Shown one piece after another: positions 1 to 9,276 of a stretch of 64,000 nucleotides of DNA. Source of the stretch: Xanthomonas arboricola pv. juglandis (lineage in GTDB: Bacteria > Pseudomonadota > Gammaproteobacteria > Xanthomonadales > Xanthomonadaceae); NCBI RefSeq assembly GCF_001013475.1, contig NZ_JZEF01000001.1, positions 372,001 to 436,000 of the forward strand, given 5' to 3'. A program made the position numbers and the translations under genes. The first letter of the stretch is position 1, and each line of letters opens with the position of its first letter. The notes under the pieces are model-generated. The model did no database searches. It was not told the origin of the DNA and saw only the letters and a list, made by a program, of their open reading frames with translations.

Positions 1-1848
1 GGCAAAGCGGTCGCCTGACGCATTGGTGATGCCGTTGGTGCCCGCATCGAGCACGCGTGCATCGTTGTAGGCGTACGTCAGGTTGAGCACCCAGCGTTCG
101 GTGAGGTCGGCCAGCAGATCCACTTCCAGGCCTTCGCTGCGTACCAGGCCGAGCGCGGAGAGCTGATTGACGCCATCGACGATACTGCCGTTGGCCTGCA
201 CGATATTGCTGCGTTCGATGCGATACAGCGCGGTGTCGAGCGTCAGCCCGCCATCGTTGAGCGCGGTCTTCAGGCCCATTTCCCACTGCGTGCTGCGTTC
301 GGGATCGAACGGCCCGCCGACGCTGCTGTCCTGATTGGCCGCATCCTGCGGCAGGAAGCCGCTGGCATAACTCGCGTACACGTTGATGCCATCGCGCAGC
401 ACGAAGGTGCTGCCCACACGCCAGCTGAGATCGTTGCCGGTGACGCGCGAGCCGTCCAGACGATTGTCGTCCTTGAAGCCGTCCCAACGCAGTCCGGCCA
501 TCGCAAACCAGCGCGGCGTCAGCGTGAGTTCGTCCTGCAGATACGCGCCATAGCGCTGGCTGCGGGTGCTGGTGGCGCGCCAGGGCAGGCTGTCCAGGCC
601 GTAGTCGTAAAAGCCGCTGCGGCCGTATACCGGGTTGAACAGGTCGATGCCCGGCACCGGCCCACGCACGCGGCCGGTGTCTGCGGTGTTGGCGGTCTGC
701 GCGCGGAAATCCGCATCCAGCCGATAGTAGTCCGCGCCCATCAGCAGCTTGTGCTCGATCGCGCCGATGCGGGTGCGAAACACCGCATTGACGTTGCTGG
801 AAATCGCATCGTTGTCGCGGAACTGGTTGCGCAGCTGCCGCGTCATCCATTCGGCGGTGCCGTCGCCATCGCGGTCGATCAGGCCCATCGGCTCGTGATA
901 GATCTGATGCTCGTCGTTCTTGAACCAGCGCATCGCCATGTCCACATCCCATGCATCCGATGGCGCAAAGCGGTACTGCGCGAACGCCACCTTGGCGCGC
1001 ATGTCGAGGAAATCGGTGGGTTCGTTGTGGTTCCAGCGACGGTCGGTGAGGAAGTTGCCGTCGTCACCCACCGGCACGCCGCGCAGGCGGTTGCCGCCCA
1101 GGTTCTGGGTGATGTCGGTGTACTGCAGCGTGAGCTCGCCGGTCTGGCCGATGTCGAACGCCACCGACGCATCGCCGATCTGGCTCTGGCTATCGGTATT
1201 GCGGCGAAAACCATCCTCGCCATCGGCATAGGCGCCAACGCGGTAGCGAATGCGTCCGTCATCGCGTGCCGGCCCGGTGGCCTCGAACGAGGCCGCCCCG
1301 AAGGATTGATTGCCCACCTGCAGCTCCACCCGACGCGCGGCCTGATGGCCGGGCTTGCGGGTGACGTAATTGATGACGCCACCGGGTTCGCCGCCGCCGT
1401 ACAACGCACCGGCCGGGCCCTTGAGCACTTCCACGCGTTCGATATTGAACAGCTGCGGCACCGAGAAGCCGGCATACGGATCGCCACGCAATCCGTCGTA
1501 GAGCACGTTCTCCTGGCGGAATCCGCGCAGGGTGACGCCGGCGTAGCTAAAGAAACTGATGCCGCTGATGCTGCGATACAGATCGGTGATCTGGCGCGCG
1601 GCCTGGTCGTCGATCAGTTCGCGTGGCAGCACCTGCACCGACTGCGGCACCAGCGACAACGGCGTATCGGTGCGTGTGGCCACCGCGGCATCGTCGGATT
1701 TGTACAGCGTCTGCGCACGGCCGACGACGTCGACGCCATCGAGGTCGGTGACGGCTGCCGAGGTGCTGGTGTGTTGTTGGGCGAAGGCGCGGGGCGAGGG
1801 TAACGCCAAGACAGCGGCGAGCGCGGTGACAAGAAGCGTGGGGCGCAT
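1..1848 (-). CDS. TonB-dependent siderophore receptor (C-terminus off the left edge)
   Basis: Outer-membrane gated channel that would import a ferric siderophore using TonB energy. The frame is open from the ATG at 1848 to the window edge, about 616 residues; the family is usually 700-800, so the end of the barrel is missing. Seen: a signal peptide (MRPTLLVTALAAVLALPSPRAFA), a plug region from about residue 40 with a TonB-box-like start and LVPQSVQVLPRELIDDQ, then VEVLKGPAGALYGGGEPGG, typical of FhuA/FhuE/FpvA-type receptors. Barrel strands with many aromatic residues follow. The start is fixed because TAG TGA lies in frame one codon upstream. The substrate cannot be told from sequence. A Fur-like site sits just before the start. 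No partner gene is visible. Confidence 0.92.
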   Translation of the reverse strand, partial: MRPTLLVTALAAVLALPSPRAFAQQHTSTSAAVTDLDGVDVVGRAQTLYKSDDAAVATRTDTPLSLVPQSVQVLPRELIDDQAARQITDLYRSISGISFFSYAGVTLRGFRQENVLYDGLRGDPYAGFSVPQLFNIERVEVLKGPAGALYGGGEPGGVINYVTRKPGHQAARRVELQVGNQSFGAASFEATGPARDDGRIRYRVGAYADGEDGFRRNTDSQSQIGDASVAFDIGQTGELTLQYTDITQNLGGNRLRGVPVGDDGNFLTDRRWNHNEPTDFLDMRAKVAFAQYRFAPSDAWDVDMAMRWFKNDEHQIYHEPMGLIDRDGDGTAEWMTRQLRNQFRDNDAISSNVNAVFRTRIGAIEHKLLMGADYYRLDADFRAQTANTADTGRVRGPVPGIDLFNPVYGRSGFYDYGLDSLPWRATSTRSQRYGAYLQDELTLTPRWFAMAGLRWDGFKDDNRLDGSRVTGNDLSWRVGSTFVLRDGINVYASYASGFLPQDAANQDSSVGGPFDPERSTQWEMGLKTALNDGGLTLDTALYRIERSNIVQANGSIVDGVNQLSALGLVRSEGLEVDLLADLTERWVLNLTYAYNDARVLDAGTNGITNASGDRFA

Positions 1849-1849
1849 T

Positions 1850-1880
1850 GGTCACTAATAGGAATGGTTATCAAATGCAT
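1850..1880 (-). promoter_or_regulatory. candidate Fur box / promoter of the siderophore receptor
   Basis: Read on the minus strand, the DNA just upstream of the receptor contains TTTGATAACCATTCCTATTAG. It matches one half of the Fur consensus (GATAAT-N-ATTATC) well and the other half partly. Fur control is expected for such receptors. The partial match and closeness to the start codon keep confidence low. Confidence 0.3.
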
Positions 1881-2008
1881 CTTAGCATGTTGTGCTCGCT
1901 TGATTGCGCAGATCGGTGGTTGGGCGTGGTTGCGGATACTTGGATGTGCAGATGTGCGAGGTGTGGGGTGCGATCTGCAGAACGCAGACATAGATAATGA
2001 AGAGACTC

Positions 2009-2056
2009 AGAAGTGCAGAAGTGCAGAAGTGCAGAAGTGCGGAAGTGCGGAAGTGC
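2009..2056. repeat. octanucleotide tandem repeat, 6 copies
   Basis: Four exact copies of AGAAGTGC (2009-2040) are followed by two copies of GGAAGTGC (2041-2056), with no interruption. It lies in the non-coding gap between the convergent ends of nothing obvious: the receptor reads away to the left and the acylase gene ends at 2469. Such microsatellites change copy number by slipped-strand synthesis. Confidence 0.9.
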
Positions 2057-2060
2057 GGAG

Positions 2061-2106
2061 CATCCCTTCTCCCGCCGTGAGAAGGTGCCCGCAGGGCGAA
2101 TGAGGG
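2061..2106. repeat. dispersed intergenic repeat, copy 1
   Basis: The stretch CCCTTCTCCCGCCGTGAGAA followed by GGTGCCCGCAGGGCGAATGAGG contains a TTCTCcc/gAGAA hairpin. A diverged copy in inverse orientation lies at 55138-55190. Both lie in non-coding gaps. Confidence 0.7.
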
Positions 2107-2225
2107 TACGAGCGAAGCCTCGTGCCGTCTGTCATGCAGGAAGCCGTTCTGTGATGCAGAAAACCGCTCACAGCCAGCGCACGACGAGTCGCATCGGCTG
2201 TCATCGGTCGCATGGCAGGCGCTCG

Positions 2226-2345
2226 CACCCTCACCCCAACCCCTCTCCCGGCGGGAGAGGGGCTTGCTCAACAACGCTGGCCTTTTCTCACCGGTGAGCG
2301 GCTTGCACGCTGCCCTTTTCCCACCGCAGAGGGGCTTGCTCAGGT
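2226..2345. repeat. palindromic intergenic repeat with a partial duplicate
   Basis: CCCCTCTCCCG (2240-2250) and CGGGAGAGGGG (2252-2262) form a perfect 11-bp palindrome followed by CTTGCTCA. The phrase GAGGGGCTTGCTCA occurs again at about 2329-2342, so the unit is partly duplicated. The rest of the 1849-2468 gap holds no credible gene. Confidence 0.65.
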
Positions 2346-2426
2346 ATCTGGCACTCGCTGTTGCCAGCGGAGGCGTGACTAGGACGGCTCAATGACATTT
2401 CTTGCGTTCGTCCAGACCCGTATCGA

Positions 2427-2448
2427 CTGTCGAAACCTGTGTCGACAG
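2427..2448. repeat. 7-bp perfect inverted repeat after the acylase gene
   Basis: CTGTCGA (2427-2433) and TCGACAG (2442-2448) with an 8-nt loop lie 20 bp beyond the acylase stop codon. There is no T-run in the direction of that gene, so it is not a convincing intrinsic terminator. Confidence 0.5.
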
Positions 2449-2468
2449 ACGAGACAGCAAGAACACGC

Positions 2469-4871
2469 CTATTTCGGCTGCAATTGCAGCGTGTAGCGGG
2501 TTGCGGTCGGCAGGAACGGGGTCGGCCGGCCGTGTACCCAATCGTCGTGGCCTGCGCCCCAGAACGGCGACAACGGGTGTCCGCTCTGGCCGCCCGGCAT
2601 GTGCACGATGCCGTCCTGTTCGTGGCCGGGCGACACCACCATGCGTTCGGAGGCACCGAAGGCCGGGCCTTGCACGCGCGGCATGTCGCGATCGCCTGGC
2701 AGTTGGTCGGGCGGCATGCACAGCCAGCGCTTTGCAAGCGCAGGCAATGCCCGCGCGATCGGGTGGCAGATGGCGGCGGTGTTGCGTTCGCCCCAGGTAC
2801 GTTCGCTCAAGGCGCCGTCCTGCGCAGCGAGATCCGTCTGCGCATTGCGTGCAGCCTCGGCAAGCAGCTGATCCCAGCTCGCATAGGCGGGCGGCAGCAG
2901 ATGCGCCGGGCGCTGCTGCAGCAACGGCCAGACGATGCCTTCCAGCTGGGCGCGACGCGGCGGCAGGAAGTCCTTGCCAAGCGCGGCTTTTGCCGGCGCC
3001 AGCAGGCCGGCTTCCACTGCGTCGATGGTCATGCCGCGAAAGCCGCGCACGATGCGATAGCTGGCCGAGCGGGTGGATGCGTGCCCGTCCCACTGCCGGG
3101 TGGCGGCTTCGATCTGCTGCAAGGCCGGGTCCTTGCTGTGCTCGACCACGCTGCGCAACAACTGCCACCACCGCGTGAGCAGCACGGCGCGATCGTCGAG
3201 CTGGATGGCGAGCAGGTCCAGCTCGTTGAAGCGCTGCCTGGCGAACAAGTCGTCGCGGATCTGCTGCGCACGCGCACCCAGGTCGTAGCCGGCATTGCCG
3301 AGCGTGGCCAACTGCTGCGCATCGACGACGCGGCTGTTGGCGGTCCAGAGCCGGTGCGACGGAGGATCGATCAGGGCGGGAGCAGCGTCGCTGCGCACCG
3401 GCCAGGGCAGGCAGCCGCCCGGCGCTGGCGCCGCCGTTGCCGTAGGCGAAGGCGATGCCGCGTCCGCACCCTGCGCCGAGCTTGCCAGTTCGGCGATGCC
3501 GCCCGGGCCACAGCCGGCATTGCGTACCGGGCGCGCACCGATCAACCGCCAGGCGATGCGCCCGCTGCGATCGGCCAGCAACAGGTTCTGTGCCGGAATG
3601 CCCGAGCGATCGGCCACTGCAAAGGCGGCCTGCACATCGGCCGCCGTACTCATCTGCGCAAAGTCCAGCCGGCTCGCGCCGGGCAGCTGCGCGGCCCAGC
3701 GCAGCGCGAGCAGGCTGCCATCGGGGTTGTCGTGCAGGATCGGTCCCCAGGCGCTCTCGCGCACCGCAAAACGCACCGGCGCGGCGCCGGCCACGCGAAT
3801 GGTTTCGACATGGGTGGTGAGCGTTTGCGGATGACCCGGCGTAGACGGCGCAATCCGCGCAAAGTCGGCGGTGTCGATGTAGCTGTTGGTAAAGGCCCAG
3901 GCCACATGCCCGTTGCTGCCGACCACCACCGCCGGCAAGCCGGGCAGGGTGAAACCGGTGACATCCACCTTGCCGTCGGGCGCGCTGGTGTCCGGGTAAC
4001 GCAGGCGTGCGCGGAACCAGATATTGGGCGCGCGCAGGCCCAGGTGCATGTCGTCGGCGACGATGGCGCGGCCGTCGCTGGTGAGGCTGCCGTCCACGGC
4101 GAAGTTGTTGCTGCCCGGCGTCGGCGGCTCGGCGCCGGTGGGGGCGGCTGGATGCGGCAGGCGGCGCAGATCCAGCGTTGCGGCGTCGGGCAGCACGGCA
4201 TCGCCGTGCGCGGGCCCGAACAGCGGCGCATCCCAGCTGGAGCCTTGATGGTCCAGCAATGCCGCCAGCGCCGCCGGCACCACCGCACGGATGCGGGCGG
4301 CAGCCAGTTCGGTCTGGTTGTCGTTGTCCTGCAGGTCGGCATACATCGCCATGCCGGTGAGGATGGAGTCGTCCAGCGTCCACGCGCGCGGTGTCTGCCG
4401 CAGCAACAGGTACGGCCACGGGCGCACGTGCAGCGCGGCCAGCCCGGCATTGACGCCCTCGGTATAGGCCTGCAGCGCGGCGCGCTGGCTGCCGGCGGCG
4501 ACATCCAGGCTGGCATGCACGCGGGCGCGTAGCCGGTGCACGCGATTGCGTTTGTCCGGGTCCAGCGCCGCGGCGCCGAACAGCTCGGACAACTCGCCGG
4601 CCGGCGCGCGGCGCATCAGGTCCATCTCGAAGTAGCGCTCCTGCGCGTGCACATAGCCGAGTGCGCGCATGGCATCGACCTGGCTGGCCGCATCGATGGT
4701 GACCACGCCACGCCGGTCGCGTTGCACGCTGACCGGTGCCGCCAGGCCCTGCAGTGCGCTGTTGCCATCCAGCTGCGGCAGGCTGCCACGCATCAGCAGA
4801 TACGCGGCCAACAGGGCCGCCACGATCAACACCACGATTGCCAGCAGCAGCCGGCCCAGCCATTTGCGCAT
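2469..4871 (-). CDS. penicillin acylase family (Ntn-hydrolase) enzyme
   Basis: Probable secreted or periplasmic amidase of the penicillin G acylase/acyl-homoserine-lactone acylase family (peptidase family S45). Such proenzymes cut themselves into two chains, exposing an N-terminal Ser nucleophile. The expected site is seen: PTPGSNNFAVDG, placing the nucleophile near Ser254 of 800 residues, a normal family length. The N-terminus (MRKWLGRLLLAIVVLIVAAL) is a signal or anchor helix. The start at 4871 is chosen over the in-frame 4913 because AAGGA lies 8 nt upstream and the signal sequence begins there. The gene stands alone. The substrate (beta-lactam, N-acyl homoserine lactone or other amide) cannot be decided from sequence. 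Confidence 0.9.
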   Translation of the reverse strand: MRKWLGRLLLAIVVLIVAALLAAYLLMRGSLPQLDGNSALQGLAAPVSVQRDRRGVVTIDAASQVDAMRALGYVHAQERYFEMDLMRRAPAGELSELFGAAALDPDKRNRVHRLRARVHASLDVAAGSQRAALQAYTEGVNAGLAALHVRPWPYLLLRQTPRAWTLDDSILTGMAMYADLQDNDNQTELAAARIRAVVPAALAALLDHQGSSWDAPLFGPAHGDAVLPDAATLDLRRLPHPAAPTGAEPPTPGSNNFAVDGSLTSDGRAIVADDMHLGLRAPNIWFRARLRYPDTSAPDGKVDVTGFTLPGLPAVVVGSNGHVAWAFTNSYIDTADFARIAPSTPGHPQTLTTHVETIRVAGAAPVRFAVRESAWGPILHDNPDGSLLALRWAAQLPGASRLDFAQMSTAADVQAAFAVADRSGIPAQNLLLADRSGRIAWRLIGARPVRNAGCGPGGIAELASSAQGADAASPSPTATAAPAPGGCLPWPVRSDAAPALIDPPSHRLWTANSRVVDAQQLATLGNAGYDLGARAQQIRDDLFARQRFNELDLLAIQLDDRAVLLTRWWQLLRSVVEHSKDPALQQIEAATRQWDGHASTRSASYRIVRGFRGMTIDAVEAGLLAPAKAALGKDFLPPRRAQLEGIVWPLLQQRPAHLLPPAYASWDQLLAEAARNAQTDLAAQDGALSERTWGERNTAAICHPIARALPALAKRWLCMPPDQLPGDRDMPRVQGPAFGASERMVVSPGHEQDGIVHMPGGQSGHPLSPFWGAGHDDWVHGRPTPFLPTATRYTLQLQPK

Positions 4872-5017
4872 TGTCGAGTCCTTGAGTTCGGTCACAGTGT
4901 GGCGGCCGGTCATGACCGTGGCGGGTCTGGCCGCAAGCGCAACTGAAAGTGATTCCGATTAGATCATTGCGCCGCGGCTTAGGGCACCATTCGCGCATTG
5001 CGTCGCTGGAGCACATC

Positions 5018-5503
5018 ATGAAAGGCCATCCCGAAGTCGTCGACTACCTCAAACAGCTGCTGCGCGGCGAACTGGCCGCACGCGACCAGTATTTCCTGCA
5101 CTCGCGCCGTTACGAGGACCAGGGCCTGATGGCGCTGTACGAGCGCATCAACCACGAAATGGAAGAGGAAACCGAGCACGCCGATGCGCTGCTGCGGCGC
5201 ATCCTGTTCCTGGAAGGCGACCCGGACATGCGGCCGGCCGAGTTTGCGCCAGGCAAGACCGTGGTGGAGATGCTCGAGCGCGACCTGGTCGTGGAATACG
5301 AAGTGCGCGCCAATCTCGCCGCTGGCATGAAGCTGTGCGAAGAGCACGGCGATTACGTCAGCCGCGACATCCTGCTCAAGCAGCTGCAGGACACCGAAGA
5401 AGACCACGCCTGGTGGCTGGAGCAGCAGCTCGGCCTGATCAAGCGGATCGGCCTGGAGCTGTACCAGACCTCAAAGATCGACAAGGGCCACGTCGCCGGC
5501 TGA
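5018..5503 (+). CDS. bfr: bacterioferritin subunit lacking the haem methionine
   Basis: Iron-storage 24-mer subunit that oxidises Fe(II) and mineralises it in the shell. The protein is 161 residues, the family's usual size, starting [19 protein letters not shown]. Diiron-site ligands are present: E18, E51, H54, then E93, E126 and H129 (one less than E. coli numbering because of a single-residue gap), plus Y25. The methionine that binds haem in E. coli (M52) is Thr here (EEETEHAD); a Met occurs four residues earlier instead. This recalls the haem-free subunit of two-gene bacterioferritin systems. An in-frame upstream start at 4949 exists but would add a non-family extension. No bacterioferritin-associated ferredoxin gene lies alongside. 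Confidence 0.93.
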   Translation: MKGHPEVVDYLKQLLRGELAARDQYFLHSRRYEDQGLMALYERINHEMEEETEHADALLRRILFLEGDPDMRPAEFAPGKTVVEMLERDLVVEYEVRANLAAGMKLCEEHGDYVSRDILLKQLQDTEEDHAWWLEQQLGLIKRIGLELYQTSKIDKGHVAG

Positions 5504-5781
5504 GCCTGGTGACTGGGCGCTGCGCAGCCGCTGAGCGTGCGTAGCGCAGGGTTGCAATCGGCAGGTGCCGCGCAGGGCATCGCCTTGCTCCGTGGTCTGC
5601 GTCAACTGCCGGCGGCCTGCGGCGGTGTTGCTCGGCGCCTTGCGCTGTTCTGCGAACCATCATTGCGTGGCGCAACGCCGCGCGGTGCTGATCGGCGCGC
5701 GCTGCGCTGCCTGTGCAACGTCTGCGTCGCCCGACTGGAGCGTCGGCAGCGCTCGCCGATGACAAAGTTCGCCCGCGACCG

Positions 5782-6438
5782 TCAGTTGCGTTGCAGGCGA
5801 TAGACGCCGGTCGACAGGGCAGTGACGCCGTCGGCGCGGAAGCGCGGCTCCTGATCGAGGATGCCGCGGCGTTCCAGTTGCTGCACCTGCCATTGCGTGT
5901 CGAACAGTGCGTGCACCGCGTCAGCGTCCACCGAAAACGGCGGCCCGGCCTTTTCGGCCTGCGGGTATTCCAGGGTGATCAACAGCCCGCGGCATTCCGC
6001 AGGCAGGCGAGCGTACGTGGTGTGCAGATACTGTTGGCGCAAGCCGGCCGGCAGGGCGATCAATGCGGCACGGTCGTAGACGGCGCTGCAATCGGCCAGC
6101 ACGCTTGGCTCCAGTGCAAACGCGTCGCCGCAGATGATTTCGATCGGGCCGGCGATAAAGTGCTCGCCCGCGCGGCTGCTGTGGTGCTGCGGTTGCAGGC
6201 CGGCATCAGCGAAGAATTGCGTCACCGCCAGCGGCGATATCTCCACGCCCAGCACGCGATGGCCTTGCGCGGCCAACCAGTGCAGGTCCAGCGTCTTGCC
6301 GCATAACGGCACCAGCACGCGGGTAGCCTTCGGCAACTGCAACGCCGGCCAGTGCTTTTGCAGCAACGGCATCACCTGGTCCTGATGGAAGCCGGTCTGA
6401 CCGTTCTGCCAACGCTGCAGCCAGAAATCTGTGTCCAT
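5782..6438 (-). CDS. tpm: thiopurine S-methyltransferase
   Basis: SAM-dependent methyltransferase of the TPMT family, which in bacteria also methylates selenium and tellurium compounds. The 218-residue product begins MDTDFWLQRWQNGQTGFHQ. It carries VLVPLCGKTLDLHWLAAQGH (SAM-binding loop), VLGVEISPLAVTQFF and CGDAFAL, and matches the length of bacterial Tpm. No Shine-Dalgarno sequence is seen before the ATG at 6438; instead that position is filled by an octanucleotide repeat. The frame stays open upstream through the repeat to a TTG at 6513, but family alignment supports the start at 6438. Confidence 0.93.
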   Translation of the reverse strand: MDTDFWLQRWQNGQTGFHQDQVMPLLQKHWPALQLPKATRVLVPLCGKTLDLHWLAAQGHRVLGVEISPLAVTQFFADAGLQPQHHSSRAGEHFIAGPIEIICGDAFALEPSVLADCSAVYDRAALIALPAGLRQQYLHTTYARLPAECRGLLITLEYPQAEKAGPPFSVDADAVHALFDTQWQVQQLERRGILDQEPRFRADGVTALSTGVYRLQRN

Positions 6439-6442
6439 GATG

Positions 6443-6490
6443 TTGTCTTGTTGTCTTGTTGTCTTGTTGTCTTGTTGTCTTGTTGGTTTG
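6443..6490. repeat. octanucleotide tandem repeat at the tpm start
   Basis: Five exact copies of TTGTCTTG (6443-6482) and one degenerate copy TTGGTTTG (6483-6490), ending 5 bp from the tpm start codon. On the coding strand the unit is CAAGACAA. It replaces the ribosome-binding region and is open in all three frames of that strand. Confidence 0.95.
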
Positions 6491-6617
6491 CGTTGACGAG
6501 TGCCGTGATGCAAGGAATGGCACTGACAATGCGGATCGAAAGGAAGCGATCACACCGCACCGCCGCGCGACATGCACTGCGCACACCCACGCACGCCAAG
6601 CTCACAACCAACCACGC

Positions 6618-6753
6618 ACACCGACCATCTCGACCGGTCCTTGCCCGCTCATCGTCGCGGGACCTTACGCAGCATGGATGCTGCGTAAGAGCCTACACGG
6701 ACGTACTTGCGGCGTGTCCTGCGATGGTGGGCGGGCAAGGGCCCTGCAGCAAG
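6618..6753 (+). repeat. dispersed palindromic element, copy A
   Basis: The core is 6639-6740. An outer stem of 25 positions (6639-6663 with 6716-6740) has 21 Watson-Crick and 4 G-U pairs when read on this strand. Inside is a perfect 11-bp hairpin, TTACGCAGCAT-GG-ATGCTGCGTAA (6665-6688), then an arm containing GCCTACACGGACG. Copies B (15084-15220) and C (54467-54601) are in the opposite orientation; D (54782-54883) is diverged. Flanks CACACCGACCATC and GCCCTGCAG are shared with B and C. The remainder of the 6491-6972 gap holds no credible gene. Confidence 0.9.
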
Positions 6754-6972
6754 GCCGCAGATCTCTCGTTCTACAGCCGACGCATCCGCACCGTTCGATT
6801 ACCTCTCAAGGCGATGCAGAGCTTGAGCCTCAGCGTAGCCTCGCCGTTGCAAGCCAAACTGGCCGAGCGCGCGATGCCCTAAAGTCGTCAGCGTCCAGCT
6901 GGCGTTAGTGGTTTGGGTCGCTCAAAACCGCACGGCCAACGCGCCATCGCGCGGCGCGTCAGCGAATCACCG

Positions 6973-9216
6973 TTACTGCACTTCCAGCCCGTCCACCTTT
7001 TGCCACCCTCGCGGCAGCAATGCACCGCGACTCGCGCGCGCGCCCACATAGCTATCCAGATCCTTGAACGACAGGCTCATGGTGCGTGCGCCGCTGCGCA
7101 CCAGCAGCGTATTGCCCGGTGCCACCGCCACCACTGCGACCACGCGCTCGGTGCCGAGCTTGGCCTTGGGGATGTCGATGATCTTGTTGCCTTTGCCCTT
7201 GTCCAACTCGGGCACATCGCTGGCGGTCACCGCCAGCAGATTGCCGGCACTGGTGACGGCGACGATGCGGTCGCTCTGCGGATTGGTCACCTGCGCAGGC
7301 GTCAGCACATGCGCGCCGGTGGTCAGGTTGAGCATCGCCTTGCCGGCCTTGTTGCGGCCGGTGAGGTTTTCGAAGCGGGTGACGAAGCCGTAGCCGTGTG
7401 AGGACGCCAGCACGAAGCGGGTGGCGTTGTCGGCGCTGGCCATGACCTGGAACGCCGCGCCCGAGGCCGGCGAGAAACGGCCGGTCAACGGTTCGCCATT
7501 GCCGCGTGCCGAGGGCAGGGTGTGCACCGCGGTCGAATAGGCACGGCCTTCCGAATCCAGGAACGCCACCTGATGCGTGCTGCGGCTGCGCACCGCCGCC
7601 AGCAGGCTGTCGCCTTCGCGGTAGGACATGCCGGCCGGGTCGACCTCGTGGCCCTTGGCCGCGCGTACCCAGCCCTTTTCCGACAGCACCACGGTCATCG
7701 GTTCGCTGGCGACCATCTCGGTTTCGTCGATCGCCTGCGCCGCGCCACGCTGCACCAGCGGCGAGCGACGTGCGTCGCCGAACTTCTTGGCGTCGGCGGT
7801 CAGCTCGTCCTTGATCAGCTTCTTCAGCTTGGTCTTGCTTTCCAGGATCGCCATCAACTGCGCGCGTTCCTTGGCCAGTGCTTCCTGCTCGCCGCGGATC
7901 TTCATTTCTTCCAGGCGCGCCAGCTGGCGCAGCTTGGTTTCCAGGATGTATTCGGCCTGTTCCTCGCTGAGTGCGAAGCGCGCGATCAGCACCGGCTTGG
8001 GTTCGTCCTCGCTGCGAACGATGCGAATCACTTCGTCCAGGTTGAGGAAGGCGATCAACAACCCTTCCAACAGGTGCAGGCGGCGCTCGACCTTCTGCAG
8101 GCGATGGTTGAGGCGGCGGGTGACGGTGTCGCTGCGGAAGCTCAGCCACTCGCTCAGCAAATGCCTGAGGTTCTTGACCTGCGGGCGGCCATCCAGGCCG
8201 ATCACGTTGAGATTGACGCGGTAGCTGCGCTCAAGGTCGGTGGTGACGAACAGGTGCCCCATCAGCTGCTCGGCATCGACACGGTTGGAGCGCGGCACCA
8301 GCACCACCCGCACCGGGCTGGTGTGGTCGGACTCGTCGCGGATGTCTTCCAGCCACGGCAACTTCTTGGCGCGCATCTGCTGGGCGATCTGCTCGATCAC
8401 CTTGGACGGCGAGACCTGGTACGGCAACGCATCGATGACGATGTTGGCGTGTTCTTTCTTGTAGGTGGCGCGTGCGCGCACGCTGCCGTGGCCGGTCTCG
8501 TAGATTGCGCGCAGATCGGCCGCCGGGGTGATGATCTCGGCGGTGGTCGGATAGTCCGGGCCAAGCACGTGTTCGCACAGCTCGGCGACCGTGGCATCGG
8601 GGTTGTCGAGCAGGCGCAGCAGCGCGCTGACGATCTCGTTGAGGTTGTGCGGCGGCACGTCGGTGGCCATGCCCACCGCGATGCCGGTGGTGCCGTTGAG
8701 CAGCAGGTGCGGCAGGCGCGCCGGCAGCCAGGTCGGCTCTTCCAGGGTGCCGTCGAAGTTGGGCGCCCAATCGGTGGTGCCCTGGCCGATTTCGCCCAGC
8801 AGTACCTCGGCGATCGGGGTCAGCTTGGATTCGGTGTAGCGCATCGCCGCGAACGACTTGGGGTCGTCGGTGGAGCCGAAGTTGCCCTGGCCCTCGATCA
8901 GCGGGTAGCGATACGAGAACGGCTGCGCCATCAGCACCAGTGCTTCGTAGCAGGCGCTGTCGCCGTGCGGGTGGTACTTACCGATCACATCGCCCACGGT
9001 GCGCGCGGATTTCTTCGGCTTGGCAGCGGCATTCAGGCCCAGCTCGCTCATCGCGAAGATGATGCGCCGCTGCACCGGCTTCAGGCCGTCACCCAGGAAC
9101 GGCAGGGCGCGGTCGAGCACCACGTACATCGAATAGTCGAGATAGGCGCGTTCGGCGTACTCGCGCAGCGGCAGCTGCTCGAAGCCGTGGAAGGTGGGGC
9201 GGGTCAGATCGGTCAT
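6973..9216 (-). CDS. parC: DNA topoisomerase IV subunit A
   Basis: Cleaves and rejoins DNA to decatenate daughter chromosomes, as a heterotetramer with ParE. The protein has 747 residues, as usual for ParC. Seen: [12 protein letters not shown] near the start, [20 protein letters not shown] with Ser87 and Glu91 (equivalents of E. coli S80 and E84 in the quinolone-resistance region, both wild type), the catalytic Tyr127 in AAMRYTES, and a C-terminal beta-pinwheel with repeated blades to VDGLEVQ. parE is not in the window. The AraC gene upstream is in the same direction with a 60-bp gap. Confidence 0.97.
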   Translation of the reverse strand: MTDLTRPTFHGFEQLPLREYAERAYLDYSMYVVLDRALPFLGDGLKPVQRRIIFAMSELGLNAAAKPKKSARTVGDVIGKYHPHGDSACYEALVLMAQPFSYRYPLIEGQGNFGSTDDPKSFAAMRYTESKLTPIAEVLLGEIGQGTTDWAPNFDGTLEEPTWLPARLPHLLLNGTTGIAVGMATDVPPHNLNEIVSALLRLLDNPDATVAELCEHVLGPDYPTTAEIITPAADLRAIYETGHGSVRARATYKKEHANIVIDALPYQVSPSKVIEQIAQQMRAKKLPWLEDIRDESDHTSPVRVVLVPRSNRVDAEQLMGHLFVTTDLERSYRVNLNVIGLDGRPQVKNLRHLLSEWLSFRSDTVTRRLNHRLQKVERRLHLLEGLLIAFLNLDEVIRIVRSEDEPKPVLIARFALSEEQAEYILETKLRQLARLEEMKIRGEQEALAKERAQLMAILESKTKLKKLIKDELTADAKKFGDARRSPLVQRGAAQAIDETEMVASEPMTVVLSEKGWVRAAKGHEVDPAGMSYREGDSLLAAVRSRSTHQVAFLDSEGRAYSTAVHTLPSARGNGEPLTGRFSPASGAAFQVMASADNATRFVLASSHGYGFVTRFENLTGRNKAGKAMLNLTTGAHVLTPAQVTNPQSDRIVAVTSAGNLLAVTASDVPELDKGKGNKIIDIPKAKLGTERVVAVVAVAPGNTLLVRSGARTMSLSFKDLDSYVGARASRGALLPRGWQKVDGLEVQ

Positions 9217-9276
9217 GTAAAGCCAGGTCCTACGAAAGAGGAGCCCGCGCCGTGGCGCGAGCTCGAAGAGCGCCGA

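Noticed and set aside
2439-4532. Long plus-strand frame over the acylase gene
   Set aside because: Antisense shadow of a gene with clear catalytic motifs; composition is not protein-like.
5504-5781. Short frames between bfr and tpm
   Set aside because: No ribosome site, no recognisable product, Arg/Ala-rich random translation.
6443-6490. Octanucleotide repeat as a CRISPR or coding repeat
   Set aside because: Units are contiguous with no spacers and lie outside the conserved Tpm protein.
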